The notes beneath the pieces were generated by a model, which did no database searches, was not told where the DNA came from, and saw nothing but the letters and a program-made list of their open reading frames with translations. Below are positions 47,963-58,314 of a stretch of DNA of 64,000 bases, in pieces (the stretch's first letter is position 1; each line of letters begins with the position of its first letter). The stretch lies in contig WUJK01000008.1 of assembly GCA_011317545.1 (NCBI GenBank), positions 1,798,001 to 1,862,000 on the forward strand, read 5' to 3'. Origin of the DNA: Coniella vitis (lineage: Eukaryota > Ascomycota > Sordariomycetes > Diaporthales > Schizoparmaceae). The translations under genes were made by a program, and so were the position numbers.

Positions 47963-49036
47963 TTAGTAGGAGGGGTTAGGTCCAATAGGTGGATAGTCGT
48001 CCGGGTGCGATGGGCCGCCGGCGAGCGAGCCTGGCTTGCCGCCCTGCTCGGCCAAGTGCCTCTTACGCAACGCCGCAAGTCGCTTCCTTTTGGTGACAGT
48101 GTTGACGTAGGTGCCAATGACAAAGGACACGAGGTTGAAGAACGGAACCCAGACATTCTCGGGCAGGAACTTTTGCGCAAAGGCCAGGCAAATGGGCGAT
48201 GTGATCCAGCTTACGCGCATAACTTTCCAGAAGCCTACACGAACAGTAGCCCGCACCTGATGATACGTTCTCGCACCCGCGATAATGGCCATAGCAACGA
48301 GGTACACAGAGTTTTGAATAGGCGCAACCTAGACGAATGGTTCCCCATATTAGTCGCCTCTCAAGCAGATGTTCGAGGGAGCCTGGACTTACGATAAGAT
48401 TGCTAGCAAGAATCTGCAGGATCTTAGCGCGCAGGCTTGTACGGCCGGCAAAAACTTTCTGCAACAGCCAGATCATGAGCGAGGCCAGAGGGGCGCTGAC
48501 AAAGGCACCATATGCAGCCATCTTTGGCACACGCGACGTGAAGTAGTGGCCGTTCTTGTTGCGATCCTTTGCTAGCCATGACGCAATGAACTCCTGGGCG
48601 CCGGCAAGGGTGCCGGACGTCAACATCTTGGTTCGCATCGGGTTCTCTTCCAGCTGCTTGATGTAGGCCTGTTTCGCAGCAATTCAACAGTTAGTCAGCA
48701 AATCCAGTCATTACCGCCTAGTGCAGATTGAAGTCTGGCTATTTCCGCGACGAGCCATCAAGTGCGCGCAAGGCAACGCCACGGTCAGGTACGCTGTGGG
48801 GGGGGGGGCGGACGTACAGCGAGATAACCCTTTGTGCCCGCATTCAGCTTGCCACCGGTGATGGCGGTACCAATCTTTTCAGATATAGGGTGCTTTCCAG
48901 TGGTGCCTGGTAGAGGTCCGTCCTTTCCAAGAAGCTGCTGGCGAACATTGGCAGCAGCAGCAGAAGCGGCAGGTCCCGCGAGACCGGCAACGGATTCTGT
49001 CTGCTTGACCGTGTCGCGCTCAAACTTGAAAGACAT
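47963..49036 (-). CDS. Mpv17/PMP22 family membrane protein
   Basis: A small multi-pass protein of the family that includes peroxisomal PMP22, mitochondrial Mpv17 and yeast Sym1, often linked to channel-like or stress functions of the organelle membrane. Three exons: 48818-49036, 48393-48668, 47963-48328, giving 286 residues with all joins in phase 0. The first 73 residues are Ala/Gly-rich and soluble. The family core follows: a helix around LTSGTLAGAQEFIASWLA, a PKMAAYGAFVSAP segment, then the C-terminal hallmark FAQKFLPENVWVPFFNLVSF, close to the family pattern in which Trp/Val-Pro-Phe-Phe-Asn precedes the last helix. The tail is Lys/Arg-rich, then Gly/Pro-rich. Fungal peroxisomal members resemble it most, but the compartment is not proven by the sequence. 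Confidence 0.85.
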
Positions 49037-50816
49037 GGTGGAGCAATATCGGTTATCAAATCTAAGGCCGCAAGAGGGCAAGGAGTTGACAAGGGACGAC
49101 TGGAGGCGACAATGTAGGTCAGTGAAGTGATGCGTAGGATAGTGCTGAACGAAGATGGCCCTCGGTGGTTTTGGGCAAGCGCGTGGTTGTTGGGAGGAGG
49201 CTGGTTGCCGCACTCTGCACACCCAGTTTGTTTACCGCTCTCGTCTGTACCTTTTCTTAACGCTCACTAGCGCGCGGTACGAGTAGTGGAGCCAGTCGAA
49301 TTGATAGAATGACAGGGGACTTCGCAAACCATCTGAGCTGCAGCCAATTTGCTAGCAAAGGAAATCCAACTTACCCGCTTTGACGTGCAAGCCAGAACAA
49401 TGCGATTCACACGGCAGAGACAAGAGCTTGTCTTTTTGAGCCTGATGAGGGGAAGACAAAAGTTTGGGATGAAATCGGGGAGGTTGGCTTTGGGCCGTGG
49501 AAATTGGATGTCTGTGGAGACACAGCTGGGAGCTGCTGTAGCAACATTCAAAGTCTAACCCCTTTTGCTTATCTTGCATTATCTACAAGCAGTAGAACAA
49601 TACATAGTACAAATTGCATGTGCAACTGGCTCTGTCACATAATTCTGTAACAGCATACTCATGCATCCTTAAGTGTTGATATGCTCAATTCATCTTGTCG
49701 AAGCTATCATCGCCTTTTTTTTTTTTTTTTTTTACTATGACATGGACTCTCTACTATAATTGTCTTATCCCTGACAGAGTGACGAAAGCCTCAACAGCAA
49801 CAGACCAGGTGCAGCTATCATCACAAGCTGTCTATGCTGAAAGCAATTTATAATTGTGCAATTAACTGGAGGCCATGATGAACGTGCTGCTTGCGCCCTT
49901 CTGGAGTGAATGATACCAATGTCGCCAGAACTTGTCTTCTACTTTGATTGTTGCTTGCGCTCGAAGCTAGGTAGACTAGGACACCATCACTTATGATGGT
50001 TCTGATGGGCTCCAGAACTGGATGCGTGGTTCCCAGATACGCACTCGACACTATATGAATCTGTATCTTGAAGTTATGCTAAAGATCAATAGTGAAGCAG
50101 GTATATAATACTCCAGTCCAGATATTATATTGCTGTCCACGCGCTGGTAATACTATATGTGTGTTGTCATTCAGCCTGAACCCCTTGGAGCACGAGTGAA
50201 TCGCATTGAGCTATACCTACCTAGGTTTGTATCTTCTGAGTATCACTTGGCAATGAAGCGGGAGCATACTGATTCCTGTCTATGCCAGCCTCTACTACTG
50301 TAGCTGTAACATGGTCAGGCGATTCTTTGAAAGCATACACTGGTGATGGCCTCTCCCAAGTGTTTCACGCTGCAGAAATAAACCTGATGTACTTGGTGGG
50401 TTTCCAGAAATACATATATCCGTTGGGCTTGGTCGATTACCCTGCTATTTGCTTTCATAGAGCAAGGGGTAGAAACCATGGCAGTGTATAGCGACAGCCT
50501 CAATAGCCTCGACAGCCTTGGTCCATTCCCTGAGCCGGACAACAAGCTCCTCTTGCGGCCATTCAGTCCTGATGCTCTACATCCTCAGACTCATCCTGCG
50601 GTATATCTCGACCCAGCAAAAAGAGCAATAGGTTTGCCACACCCTGAATGCCATACCATAGTGGCGAGCTCGCTTCACCCGCAGCCTCGAAATCTTCGCG
50701 CCAGAGAATTCCCATTTCAATGCATTAGTTGATCCAGCGAACAGAAAGATTTATTCCTGAATTTGTTCCTGAAAAGAACGTGGGGGAACCAAACAAACAC
50801 AACACTTATCCTCCCA
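49037..50816. other. Divergent intergenic region, with possible gene remains
   Basis: The flanking genes diverge, so two promoters should lie here. A T19 run is at 49715-49733, a motif copy at 49601-49609, and ACCTACCTAGGT-like sequence near 50214-50224. Minus-strand fragments between 49848 and 50740 look coding-like in changing frames and are listed separately. Confidence 0.45.
49848..50740 (-). pseudogene. Possible degraded coding sequence, family unknown
   Basis: On the minus strand three successive stretches read like protein but in different frames. The first (about 50710-50565) starts with MGILWREDFEAAGEASS. The second (about 50570-50445) includes EELVVRLREWTKAVEAIEA and stops shortly after a Tyr-Glu-Ser-Lys. 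The third (50051-49848) includes SRRQVLATLVSF. The amphipathic helices and final stretch recall the C-terminal half of fungal Zn2Cys6-type regulators, but that is a weak impression. No zinc cluster is visible. I cannot exclude chance frames; a plus-strand frame of 84 codons overlaps the first part. Confidence 0.22.
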
Positions 50817-52272
50817 ATGGGTCACAAGTGTTTTTCCCTGGCGTTCACGCGCGTGGTACGTATCCAAAAGCCGGTCATAATTCCTCGTTCATTTCCCAGC
50901 ATTTTTAATTTGCTTACGCCGATTTAGTATGATGAGCGACTGCTTTGCAACAACTGCGGACGTCATTCTGAGTTTGGATGGATGTACCGCTGTTGTCACG
51001 AAACCGAAGCGCGTCTCTTCGAGTCCATCCGCGATGGGTTCCAGGTACGTGTGAAATCCTCCCAAATTAACCCTCATGATGTTTCCAACACCACGGTACC
51101 ATTCCCCTAGAATTCGCTGACGCAATCATACTCACACGCAGGAGCACTATGATGTTCACGGCGCCGACTTCATTCCCCATCTCCAAACCCCCGTCCGCGG
51201 CGCCTCCGCCCGCCAGGACAAGCTCAGTCCTCTCAAAGAAATGGCCCCCGCGCAACTCGCCTCCTACTCAGCCACTCAACTTGCCACCCTCCTCCTCCAG
51301 CACGAGCGCGCCGTCGACATGGCTCTCATCGAGCGCTATGGCTACAACAACCCCCACGGCACCGGCAACCAGCCGCCCGCCCATGTCGAGCACCCGCACG
51401 TCATGAGCGAGGCAGAAGAGTGCCGCAACACGCTGTGTCCTGCGTGTGGCCGCGGGGGCAATGCGCAGGAGTTGAGTTTTCTGAGCATCGATGGCATTGT
51501 CAAGGGGGACATCCCACCGAGTGTTGCGGTGGGGTGGGGCTTTCGGCCGCTTTGTAGTCGCCCGATTGCTGATGTGGCGCTGGTCAAGAACATGGGACTG
51601 CGGGATACCGTGACGGGCTTGTTGCCTGGTCAGGGGAGCGCGCGTGGGGTGCAGCGCAGCATGGGCGGTGGACAAGGCATGGAGGATGCGTTTTTGTACG
51701 TGACATGTTTATTTGTCGATGAAGTGGCTGGGTTTGATAAGCTGCTTGCTGACTTGTGATGGCCTAGCAACGGTACCACCACACCCACCGAAGAGGTTTC
51801 CGCCGAAGCTATGCGATTTCTAAGAGCCCTCACCACTGAGCGTCCGCACAGCTCGATAGATGCTACCTCCGCGTCTCAGGGAGTGGACTATTACGATTTC
51901 ATCCACAGCGCTGGATCGGTCGCGCCTGACGAAACTCTTGGAGCTACAGTGGAGTCCAGTGGGGGTGATGGCGGTGGCGGCATCAAGGCTTCTGTTACCT
52001 CGTCTACGACCGGGAGTCAGAGCTACAAGGACGAGCTAATCCGGCTTTATGGAAGTTCCAGGGAGAACACCCCCGCCCAGTCCAGCGGCGACGATGGCGT
52101 CAAGGCTTCTGCTACCTCGTCAACTACTGGAAGCCAGAGCTACAAGAACGAACTGATTGAGCTATATGGATATTCTCGCAGACATACACCGGCCGGTGAC
52201 CCTCTGGCTGAGGAGCATCACGCTAATGGTGACGGTGGCGACGGCAGCGACACGCCGCAACAAGCCTACTGA
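50817..52272 (+). CDS. Uncharacterised fungal protein with cysteine-rich zinc-binding-like motifs and a C-terminal tandem repeat
   Basis: I do not recognise a named family, though similar uncharacterised proteins are common in filamentous ascomycetes. Four exons: 50817-50855, 50928-51044, 51142-51695, 51768-52272, giving 404 residues. Exon 1 carries only 13 codons, and phase 0 joins it to an exon with CNNCGR (Cys20 and Cys23) and YRCCHE (Cys35, Cys36, His37), a plausible zinc site. A second Cys pair, CPACGRGG (151-158), precedes a hydrophobic Gly-rich segment with GIVKGDIPPS and RPIADVALVKNMGLR. The last 105 residues are Ser/Thr/Gly-rich and contain a 39-residue unit repeated twice (about 300-340 and 342-379), each with TSSTTGSQSYK. 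The start is supported by splice phase alone, so its confidence is lower than the rest. Confidence 0.75.
51955..52194 (+). repeat. In-frame tandem duplication within the uncharacterised protein
   Basis: Two direct copies (about 51955-52077 and 52081-52194) encode nearly the same 39-residue unit. DNA identity is clearly lower than protein identity because many differences are at third codon positions. This suggests an old duplication kept under protein-level selection. Confidence 0.8.
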
Positions 52273-52634
52273 GGGAATCGTTCTTTGCAATGAGCTTAGC
52301 TCGACTGTTGATTCCGAGGTCTTTTCAGGCGCATTTGATCAGGTTCAACTGAAATGAAACACCATAGATGAATAAGTAAGTGGTGTATCCAGGTGAAAGA
52401 AAGCGACAGCGTTGCTACAGACGAAGCACGGTACGGCTTGTACGCCGGAAACGGCGTGACGAAATATATGTACAATACCGACCAGAAAAGAATTGACGTG
52501 ACAGGGCCATTCATTCAATACACCACTTTCGAATATTGCGTGAAACTACAGTTGTTCGATATCTTGACTTCATTACGACAATTATATTGAACTTTGCAAA
52601 CAGCTGAATATCCGATTTATGTACAATGACAATC
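52273..52634. other. Intergenic region between convergent genes
   Basis: About 360 bp between the stop of the uncharacterised gene and the stop of the Anp1-like gene on the other strand. It should be two 3' UTRs; nothing else is visible. Confidence 0.6.
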
Positions 52635-54068
52635 TCACCAAATCGTATGATACACAGCCCAGTCCCCTCCCATGGTGTAACAACTCGACTCGCCGTCCCG
52701 AGAAAAGCTGCGACTTACCAAACAGAGCCCCTCTGTCTCAATACCATCAAAGCCTTCTCCATGCTCCCACGTCATGCCCACGAAGTACCCAGGTGTGAAC
52801 ATGAGGCCCATCCTGACCAAGTCCGCACGAATCATGAGAACAGTCCCACCCACGGCGTCCAGCCTCACCACGTCTTCATTCGTTGTCCCGAGAATCGCAT
52901 CAGGCACCATCAGCGACCTGTCCGGAGCATGGGAAGGCTCCCAGCTCGCCTTATCTTCCCACAACTTTTCCTGCTCGATGTTGTTGGGCGCGATACGACG
53001 CCCGCTCCACGCATTCAAGTCGTACGTTCCCATGGCATTCAGCTTGTGCGCGAGGATCTCATACCGTCCGCCTGGCGCGCCTCGCATCTCGAGCTTCCTC
53101 CGTGCCTCTTGCTCGTCATCGTCTGGGCCTGGCTCCGCTGGGATGACAAAGTCTGGGTGCTCGGCCAACCACGTGTCTGCCAGTTCTTGCTCGCCAACGG
53201 CGCACCGCGCCGTAAGGATGCCGACGTCTCGGTCGCGGCTGACCACGGTCTTTTGCATCATAGCTTCAACCATGGCGGGGGAGGAGAACTTGTACACGTC
53301 GGCATCGAGCCACAGAAGGTGCGTTTCCCGGTGCAGGGCGCTTGTCTGAAGGTAGTTGCGCAGTTTGGCAAGGTGTGCGCGTCGGTCGTGCTGTGGTATG
53401 CCATGGCGGTCATCACGAGCGGAATTGCCGTGGGAGTTGTCGCCTGGACGGGTATCGGCCGTGTAGAGTATCACCGTGACCCGCTGGAAGTTGAAGTCGA
53501 AATAGTCCGACTTGCGCTCCCGCTGTAAGGTATAAGTGGACCTAAGCTCGAGATCCCGGGAGGGCTCATCCCGCGGAGGAGTGAGAATGCGGGTGTATTT
53601 CGCAAACTCGGTCTCTGAGGATGTCAATATTGCCAGGGAAACTTGCGTCTCGGAGAGCGTTGTGGAGTTGATGAGATCGAGGTGGTTGCGGAAGGTCCGC
53701 GGCGCTTCGGTCGGATTCCTGCCGAACGACTCTTCATCTCGGCTTACACTGAGGAATAGCACGGCTTGCTCCGGAGGTGGAACTTCGGCCGGTCGGGCCA
53801 GAGTGTAATGCTGGATGCCGCCGTCTGGGCTGCTCCAAAATTCAGTGCGGTATGCCTTTGGCCCCGCTGAGTGGACGGGCGTAGGAGCCTCATGCGAGGC
53901 GGTGTCGACCCGGGCACTCTTCCACTCCCGATTGGGCGTGATGTGGATTCGGTGCTGCTGTATAGCAGGGTTGTGTTGGCGGTACAGTATTACATGAAGG
54001 CCCAAAACCAGGACAAGCCCCACAAAAATAGTCCGCGCGGCTCGAGATCTCACGGAAAGTGCGCCCAT
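52635..54068 (-). CDS. Anp1/Mnn9/Van1-family mannosyltransferase-like protein
   Basis: A Golgi type II membrane glycosyltransferase of the family that extends the alpha-1,6-mannan backbone of N-glycans in fungi. Single exon, 477 residues from the ATG at 54068; the longer frame starts at a GTG and is not credible. A short cytosolic tail is followed by one membrane helix at about 13-29 and a stem. LFLSVSRDE at 104-112 matches the start of the family's catalytic domain. The metal-binding DAD is at 255-257 in LLWLDADVYKF. The family signature GFDGIETEGLC is near the C-terminus, and the protein ends in AVYHTIW. A GTAAGT occurs inside the last exon, but reading through keeps the family-like C-terminus, so I did not splice it. 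It is distinct from the core Mnn9 orthologue as far as I can judge. Confidence 0.8.
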   Translation of the reverse strand: MGALSVRSRAARTIFVGLVLVLGLHVILYRQHNPAIQQHRIHITPNREWKSARVDTASHEAPTPVHSAGPKAYRTEFWSSPDGGIQHYTLARPAEVPPPEQAVLFLSVSRDEESFGRNPTEAPRTFRNHLDLINSTTLSETQVSLAILTSSETEFAKYTRILTPPRDEPSRDLELRSTYTLQRERKSDYFDFNFQRVTVILYTADTRPGDNSHGNSARDDRHGIPQHDRRAHLAKLRNYLQTSALHRETHLLWLDADVYKFSSPAMVEAMMQKTVVSRDRDVGILTARCAVGEQELADTWLAEHPDFVIPAEPGPDDDEQEARRKLEMRGAPGGRYEILAHKLNAMGTYDLNAWSGRRIAPNNIEQEKLWEDKASWEPSHAPDRSLMVPDAILGTTNEDVVRLDAVGGTVLMIRADLVRMGLMFTPGYFVGMTWEHGEGFDGIETEGLCLVSRSFSRDGESSCYTMGGDWAVYHTIW

Positions 54069-55870
54069 TGTCCAAGCTAAGGGAGACAAGAGAATCGAAA
54101 CAGAATCACCCACACACCCCTTGAGAGGCCAAATTAACGGAGCAATCTGTTCAGGGAGGGTAGCAAAGAATTCAAACGTCCCTTGGTAGGCATCTTATTA
54201 AATCCTTCTCTTAAGGGCTTACTAAGGATCGCGACTGAAAGCAAGTAGGGTTGCTGAGACGCGACCCCGTATATAGTATACCGAGAAACTATATTCTTGC
54301 CGCCGTGCACAGGATGTTTAATGTATGATGCGCGTCGTTACGAGCCTCTGGTGCTGTCGGCTGTCAGGAACGGCAAGAGCATCGGAGAGACGGTCCGTGG
54401 CGCACGCACTAGTATTTTTTAACTCGGTACAACGGCCCATTTGCGGCTCGGATTACATAGTAGCTCTTTAGCTAGACTGGATCAAGAGATCTTCCATTAA
54501 CATAGTACGTTTCCTACGTCAACAGTGTAGTACTCTTGCACTTGATGGCAACGTGTAGTTGGCGTTGTGACGCGTTCGGAGGAATTGCTTTGGGCGGGGA
54601 GTGAAACTATCCAAGACCGTTACTCTGAAGAAGCATTCCAAGATCTGAGATCCAACGGCCAAGATTCGCCACTTAAATGCCACCTCTTTCGCGTAGAAGA
54701 GAAGAGAAGAAGCAATCGAGTTTCTGAAAAGCATGACGAGTTTGATCTCTGTCGTTGTTGGCCAGACAGCTCCTGCATGCTCTGTGTTCCTGCGCGTCAA
54801 GCCGTGCCTTTACGTTTATCTGGGCGAGTCCATTTGCACATGGTAACGTTGGGCAGGTGAACGATCCGTGATACGGCACGACAATCCATGTCACGGATCG
54901 ACCGTCCGCGAATCATACCTGTTGCTGAGACCACGAGCTGCAGAGGGCACGTCAATGGCTTGATTGCATGTGTAGGTGTTGCCGCGGTTAACTCGAACCT
55001 TGCGAGAATCACGAGCATCTTGGTGACGGCCCAGAGATCCGTGTCATCATGCTGAGCAGACTGGCTCCGGTCCCCGTCACGACCCTGAACCGTGGAAGCA
55101 CGTCCAAAAGGCGGGAATCCCATGGATGGCTGTATTCTCATCATGTCAGCAAGGCTCGCTCACGTTTCTATAGCTTGTTGACCACCCATCCTGACGCTTG
55201 ACACTCCACAATGGAGATCCGTGGGTATGCGTTACTGAGTTCGTTTGGTGCGTCGCCAATACAAAAAACATCAGCACAGGACGACGCTACCCTCCAACAG
55301 CGCTTCCTCGATGCAGGACGCTGATGGAAGCCCAAGGCAGCATTGGGTACACGGTACTTGGCCAGCTTTCCATGAGCGCTGCTGATGGCTCTGGTGTACA
55401 ACGAATGGAGAGAGGCAGGTGGATGTTGCTGCGCAGCCCCGGACAAAAGCCCAGGTGAGCACTGAAGGCTGGCAGTGTAAGATGATTGGGCAGTGCTGAA
55501 GCAGCAGGCCCACAGCTGCGGGGCCCTGGCTGCCTTACGATACTAGCGGAATGCACCCATGATGCATAGCCAATGAGCACTGCGACTTTACAGTGCCATG
55601 GTGCCCTGCAGGCCGATTACTATGTACAGCTGCAGCTACTATGTGCAGTGTCAGTAGCACTCACAGGGCCCCACTCACACCTGACCCGGCATCTCCTGCT
55701 ATCTCAAGTGATACATTGGGAAGGCGGACAGCCTGCACGTCAACCTCAACAAGACGACATTCGGAGCCTCTCCTTCCTCTCCACACACCTCTTCGCGTCG
55801 CTCCTCTCGTGTGTACCCGTGGCTGACTCCTTGTCAGCCAGCCAAGAGGGGGACACAATCAAAGGAGGCC
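54069..55870. promoter_or_regulatory. Divergent promoter region of the Anp1-like gene and PHO8
   Basis: 1.8 kb between two divergent starts. Motif copies lie at 54454-54462 and 55618-55626. The second is part of a direct repeat TACTATGTACAG / TACTATGTGCAG flanking a perfect AGCTGCAGCT palindrome. No gene is supported; the frames at 54567-54860 and 55573-55962 lack domains. A GGTTCGAG word near 54988-55000 (minus) is not part of a credible tRNA. Confidence 0.45.
55617..55650. repeat. Direct repeat of the dispersed motif around a 10-bp palindrome
   Basis: TACTATGTACAG and TACTATGTGCAG lie either side of AGCTGCAGCT, about 220 bp upstream of the PHO8 start codon. Confidence 0.75.
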
Positions 55871-57769
55871 ATGGTATGTACAGCACTGCTCTCTGGCCCC
55901 TACCGTCCGTCGCCCATCCGAGTGAGCAACAAGACACTGACTGCATTATCGTGCTCGCGTGACAGCCTTCCGACCGCACCCCTTTGCTGGCCGCCTCCCG
56001 GCGGTCTATCGACTCTGCACGGTCCGACGAGCAAGCAGAAGCTGAAGACAGCGCGCTGCGCGGCGCGTCTCCCAACCGTGAGGGCTGGTCCACCCGCCTG
56101 CGCGAGATCATCCTCTTTGTGTGGGCCGTCCTGGCAACGGCCGTCATTATCGTGCTTGCAGCACTCCTCCAACACAATGAGCGCGGTGGGCCTTCCGACA
56201 AGCCCACAGGCAAGAGAAACCTCATCTTCATGGTCTCGGACGGCATGGGGCCGGCCACGCTGTCTCTGACGCGATCATATCGTCAACTGGTCGAGGGCCT
56301 CGAATACGATGATACCCTGACGCTGGATCAGCACTTTTGGGGAACGAGTCGCACGCGATCAACCGATAGGCTGGTTACAGACTCTGCGGCTGGTGCTACA
56401 GCTTTCTCCTGCGGAAAGAAGAGCTATAACGGGGCGATATCGACTTTACCAGACCACTCACCTTGTGGGTCCGTTATGGAGGCCGCCAAAAAAGCTGGCT
56501 ACATGACGGGACTTGTCGTCACGACCGACATTACAGATGCTACGCCCGCCTGCTTTGCAAGCCATGTGAATATGAGAGAAGAGGAGAACGAGATTGCGCT
56601 GCAAGAAATTGGTGAAGGGCCCCTTGGCCGGGTCGTCGACATTATGCTTGGCGGCGGGCGATGCCACTTTCTCCCCAACACAACTGAGGGAAGTTGTCGG
56701 CTTGACGAAATCGACGTGGCCAAAGTGGCGCAAGAAAAGCACGGCTGGACGTATCTCAACGACCGTGCCGGATTCGACACTTTGTGGGCAGGCGAGAACG
56801 TTTCATTGCCTCTAATGGGCCTGTTTGCCAGTAACGACGTGCCCTTTGAGATCGACCGTCGTAACATGGCAGATGTGTACCCAAGCTTGAGCGAGATGGC
56901 AGCAACAGCTCTGCGGGCTCTTGAGTTAGCGACGTCGGAAAGCGACAAAGGTTTCTTCCTCATGATTGAGGGCAGCCGTATCGACCACGCGGGACACATT
57001 AACGATCCTGCCGCCCAAGTACGCGAGGTGCTTGAGTATGACAAGACATTCAAGGCAGTTTCAGACTTTGTCAAAAACAGCAAAACCGAAAGCTTGCTAG
57101 TGGCCACCAGCGACCACGAGACTGGTGGTCTCGCAACGGCGTGGCGTAAGTGTTACTTTGACCCATAATAACGTTTTTTCTCGCTGCAGGAACGAAGAAT
57201 TAACGCATGTCACAGAATCACCGAGTGCTGAGCTGCCCGTCTACAATTGGTATCCACAAGTGCTAGCCAAGGCCAACGCATCCACCCTCTACCTGACACA
57301 AAAGCTGTATCAGCACCTCCGGTCCATCGGGTCCGACCCAGACGCACGCGACGACATCGAAAGCTGGATCAACTCGTCCCTCGTGGTGCCAGGTCTCGGT
57401 ATCACAAACGCCCACGCATCGGAGCTCAAGAAACTGGCGTCCGACCCTGCACATGCCATCTTTACATTCAGCAAGATGATCAGCAATCGGGCTCGTGTTG
57501 GCTGGAGTACACATGGCCATTCGGCTGTCGATGTAAACGTCTACTCGTCTGGAGGACGATACGCAGACGCTATCCGTGGAAATGTCGAAAACACGGATAT
57601 TGGTAAGTTCTTGAGCAACTTCCTTGGCGTCGACAACGAGGCTATTACGCAGGAACTCAAGGCAAAGATGGACTGGAAGGGGCCGTCGCTTGCTGGTATG
57701 CCGATCGAGGGTGCCATGAAGCAAATGGGCCTGGAGATTGAGGAAGCGCCAGAGTACTGGCTGGAATGA
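55871..57769 (+). CDS. PHO8: Vacuolar alkaline phosphatase, PHO8 type
   Basis: A zinc/magnesium phosphomonoesterase of the vacuole membrane, used in phosphate recycling. Exons: 55871-55873, 55966-57145, 57198-57769, giving 584 residues (yeast Pho8 has 566). The first coding exon is just the ATG, followed at once by GTATGT. The next exon opens with PSDRTPLLAASRRS, and phase 0 makes this the best start. One membrane helix at about 49-69 makes it type II. The metal-binding Asp93 is in MVSDGMG, the nucleophile Ser141 is in TDSAAGATA, and EGSRIDHAGH and SDHETGG carry the other metal ligands. The last intron uses the acceptor after GAACGAAG, which gives ATAWQLTHV as in relatives; the nearer CAG would break the frame. 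Confidence 0.93.
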
Positions 57770-58314
57770 GTTTCTCTATTTGCATATGAATTGTTGCGTT
57801 TGTATTTTTTGTTTTGTTTTGTGCTTTTTGATATCAGCATATCTCTCTGGTCTCTCGATTATTGCAATGCATGGTTGGTGGATTTATAATGTTTGATAAG
57901 TGCACAAATCTCAGACGGACGTTGGCGTTTTGATTTAGGGAGCATCATGACTGACCTGGTTGCCATCTCTTCATTCTTAACCGGTTTGGATAAAATCGAA
58001 TGGATACCCATTTCCTTGTCCAATTTAAACTATCACCTTGATCTTCGTGCCTTTTTATTACCAGCCCAATTGCTTTGAGCTCGTCTTCATTTCTCTCATC
58101 AGCACTCACTAGTCAATATTGCTCAACTACCTCTGAAGTCCAAGACACCCTCTTCATTTTATTATAGCATGAGTTACTATCGGTCCGTCCCCAAGAATGT
58201 CCTCATTATCCATTCTCCAGATTGAGTCACGCATTCCCATATACTTGGAACCTCTTGGTGATACCAAGCGTGGAGACTCCCACGAGTAAAGCTCCCAGTC
58301 CTAAATATCCCACT
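57770..58314. other. Intergenic region between PHO8 and the F-box gene
   Basis: About 550 bp between convergent genes, T-rich at the start, consistent with two 3' UTRs. Nothing else is supported. Confidence 0.6.

Noticed and set aside
52690..52760. GTAAGT inside the 3' end of the Anp1-like gene, considered as an intron donor
   Set aside because: Splicing would remove the family-like ending (AVYHTIW); reading through keeps it.
52626..53528. 300-codon plus-strand frame opposite the Anp1-like gene
   Set aside because: It is the shadow of a GC-rich coding strand; it has no domain, while the minus strand shows the DAD and GIETEG motifs.
54980..55060. tRNA gene on the minus strand suggested by a GGTTCGAGTTA word
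   Set aside because: The last bases of the B box do not match, and no A box or acceptor stem could be found at the right distance.
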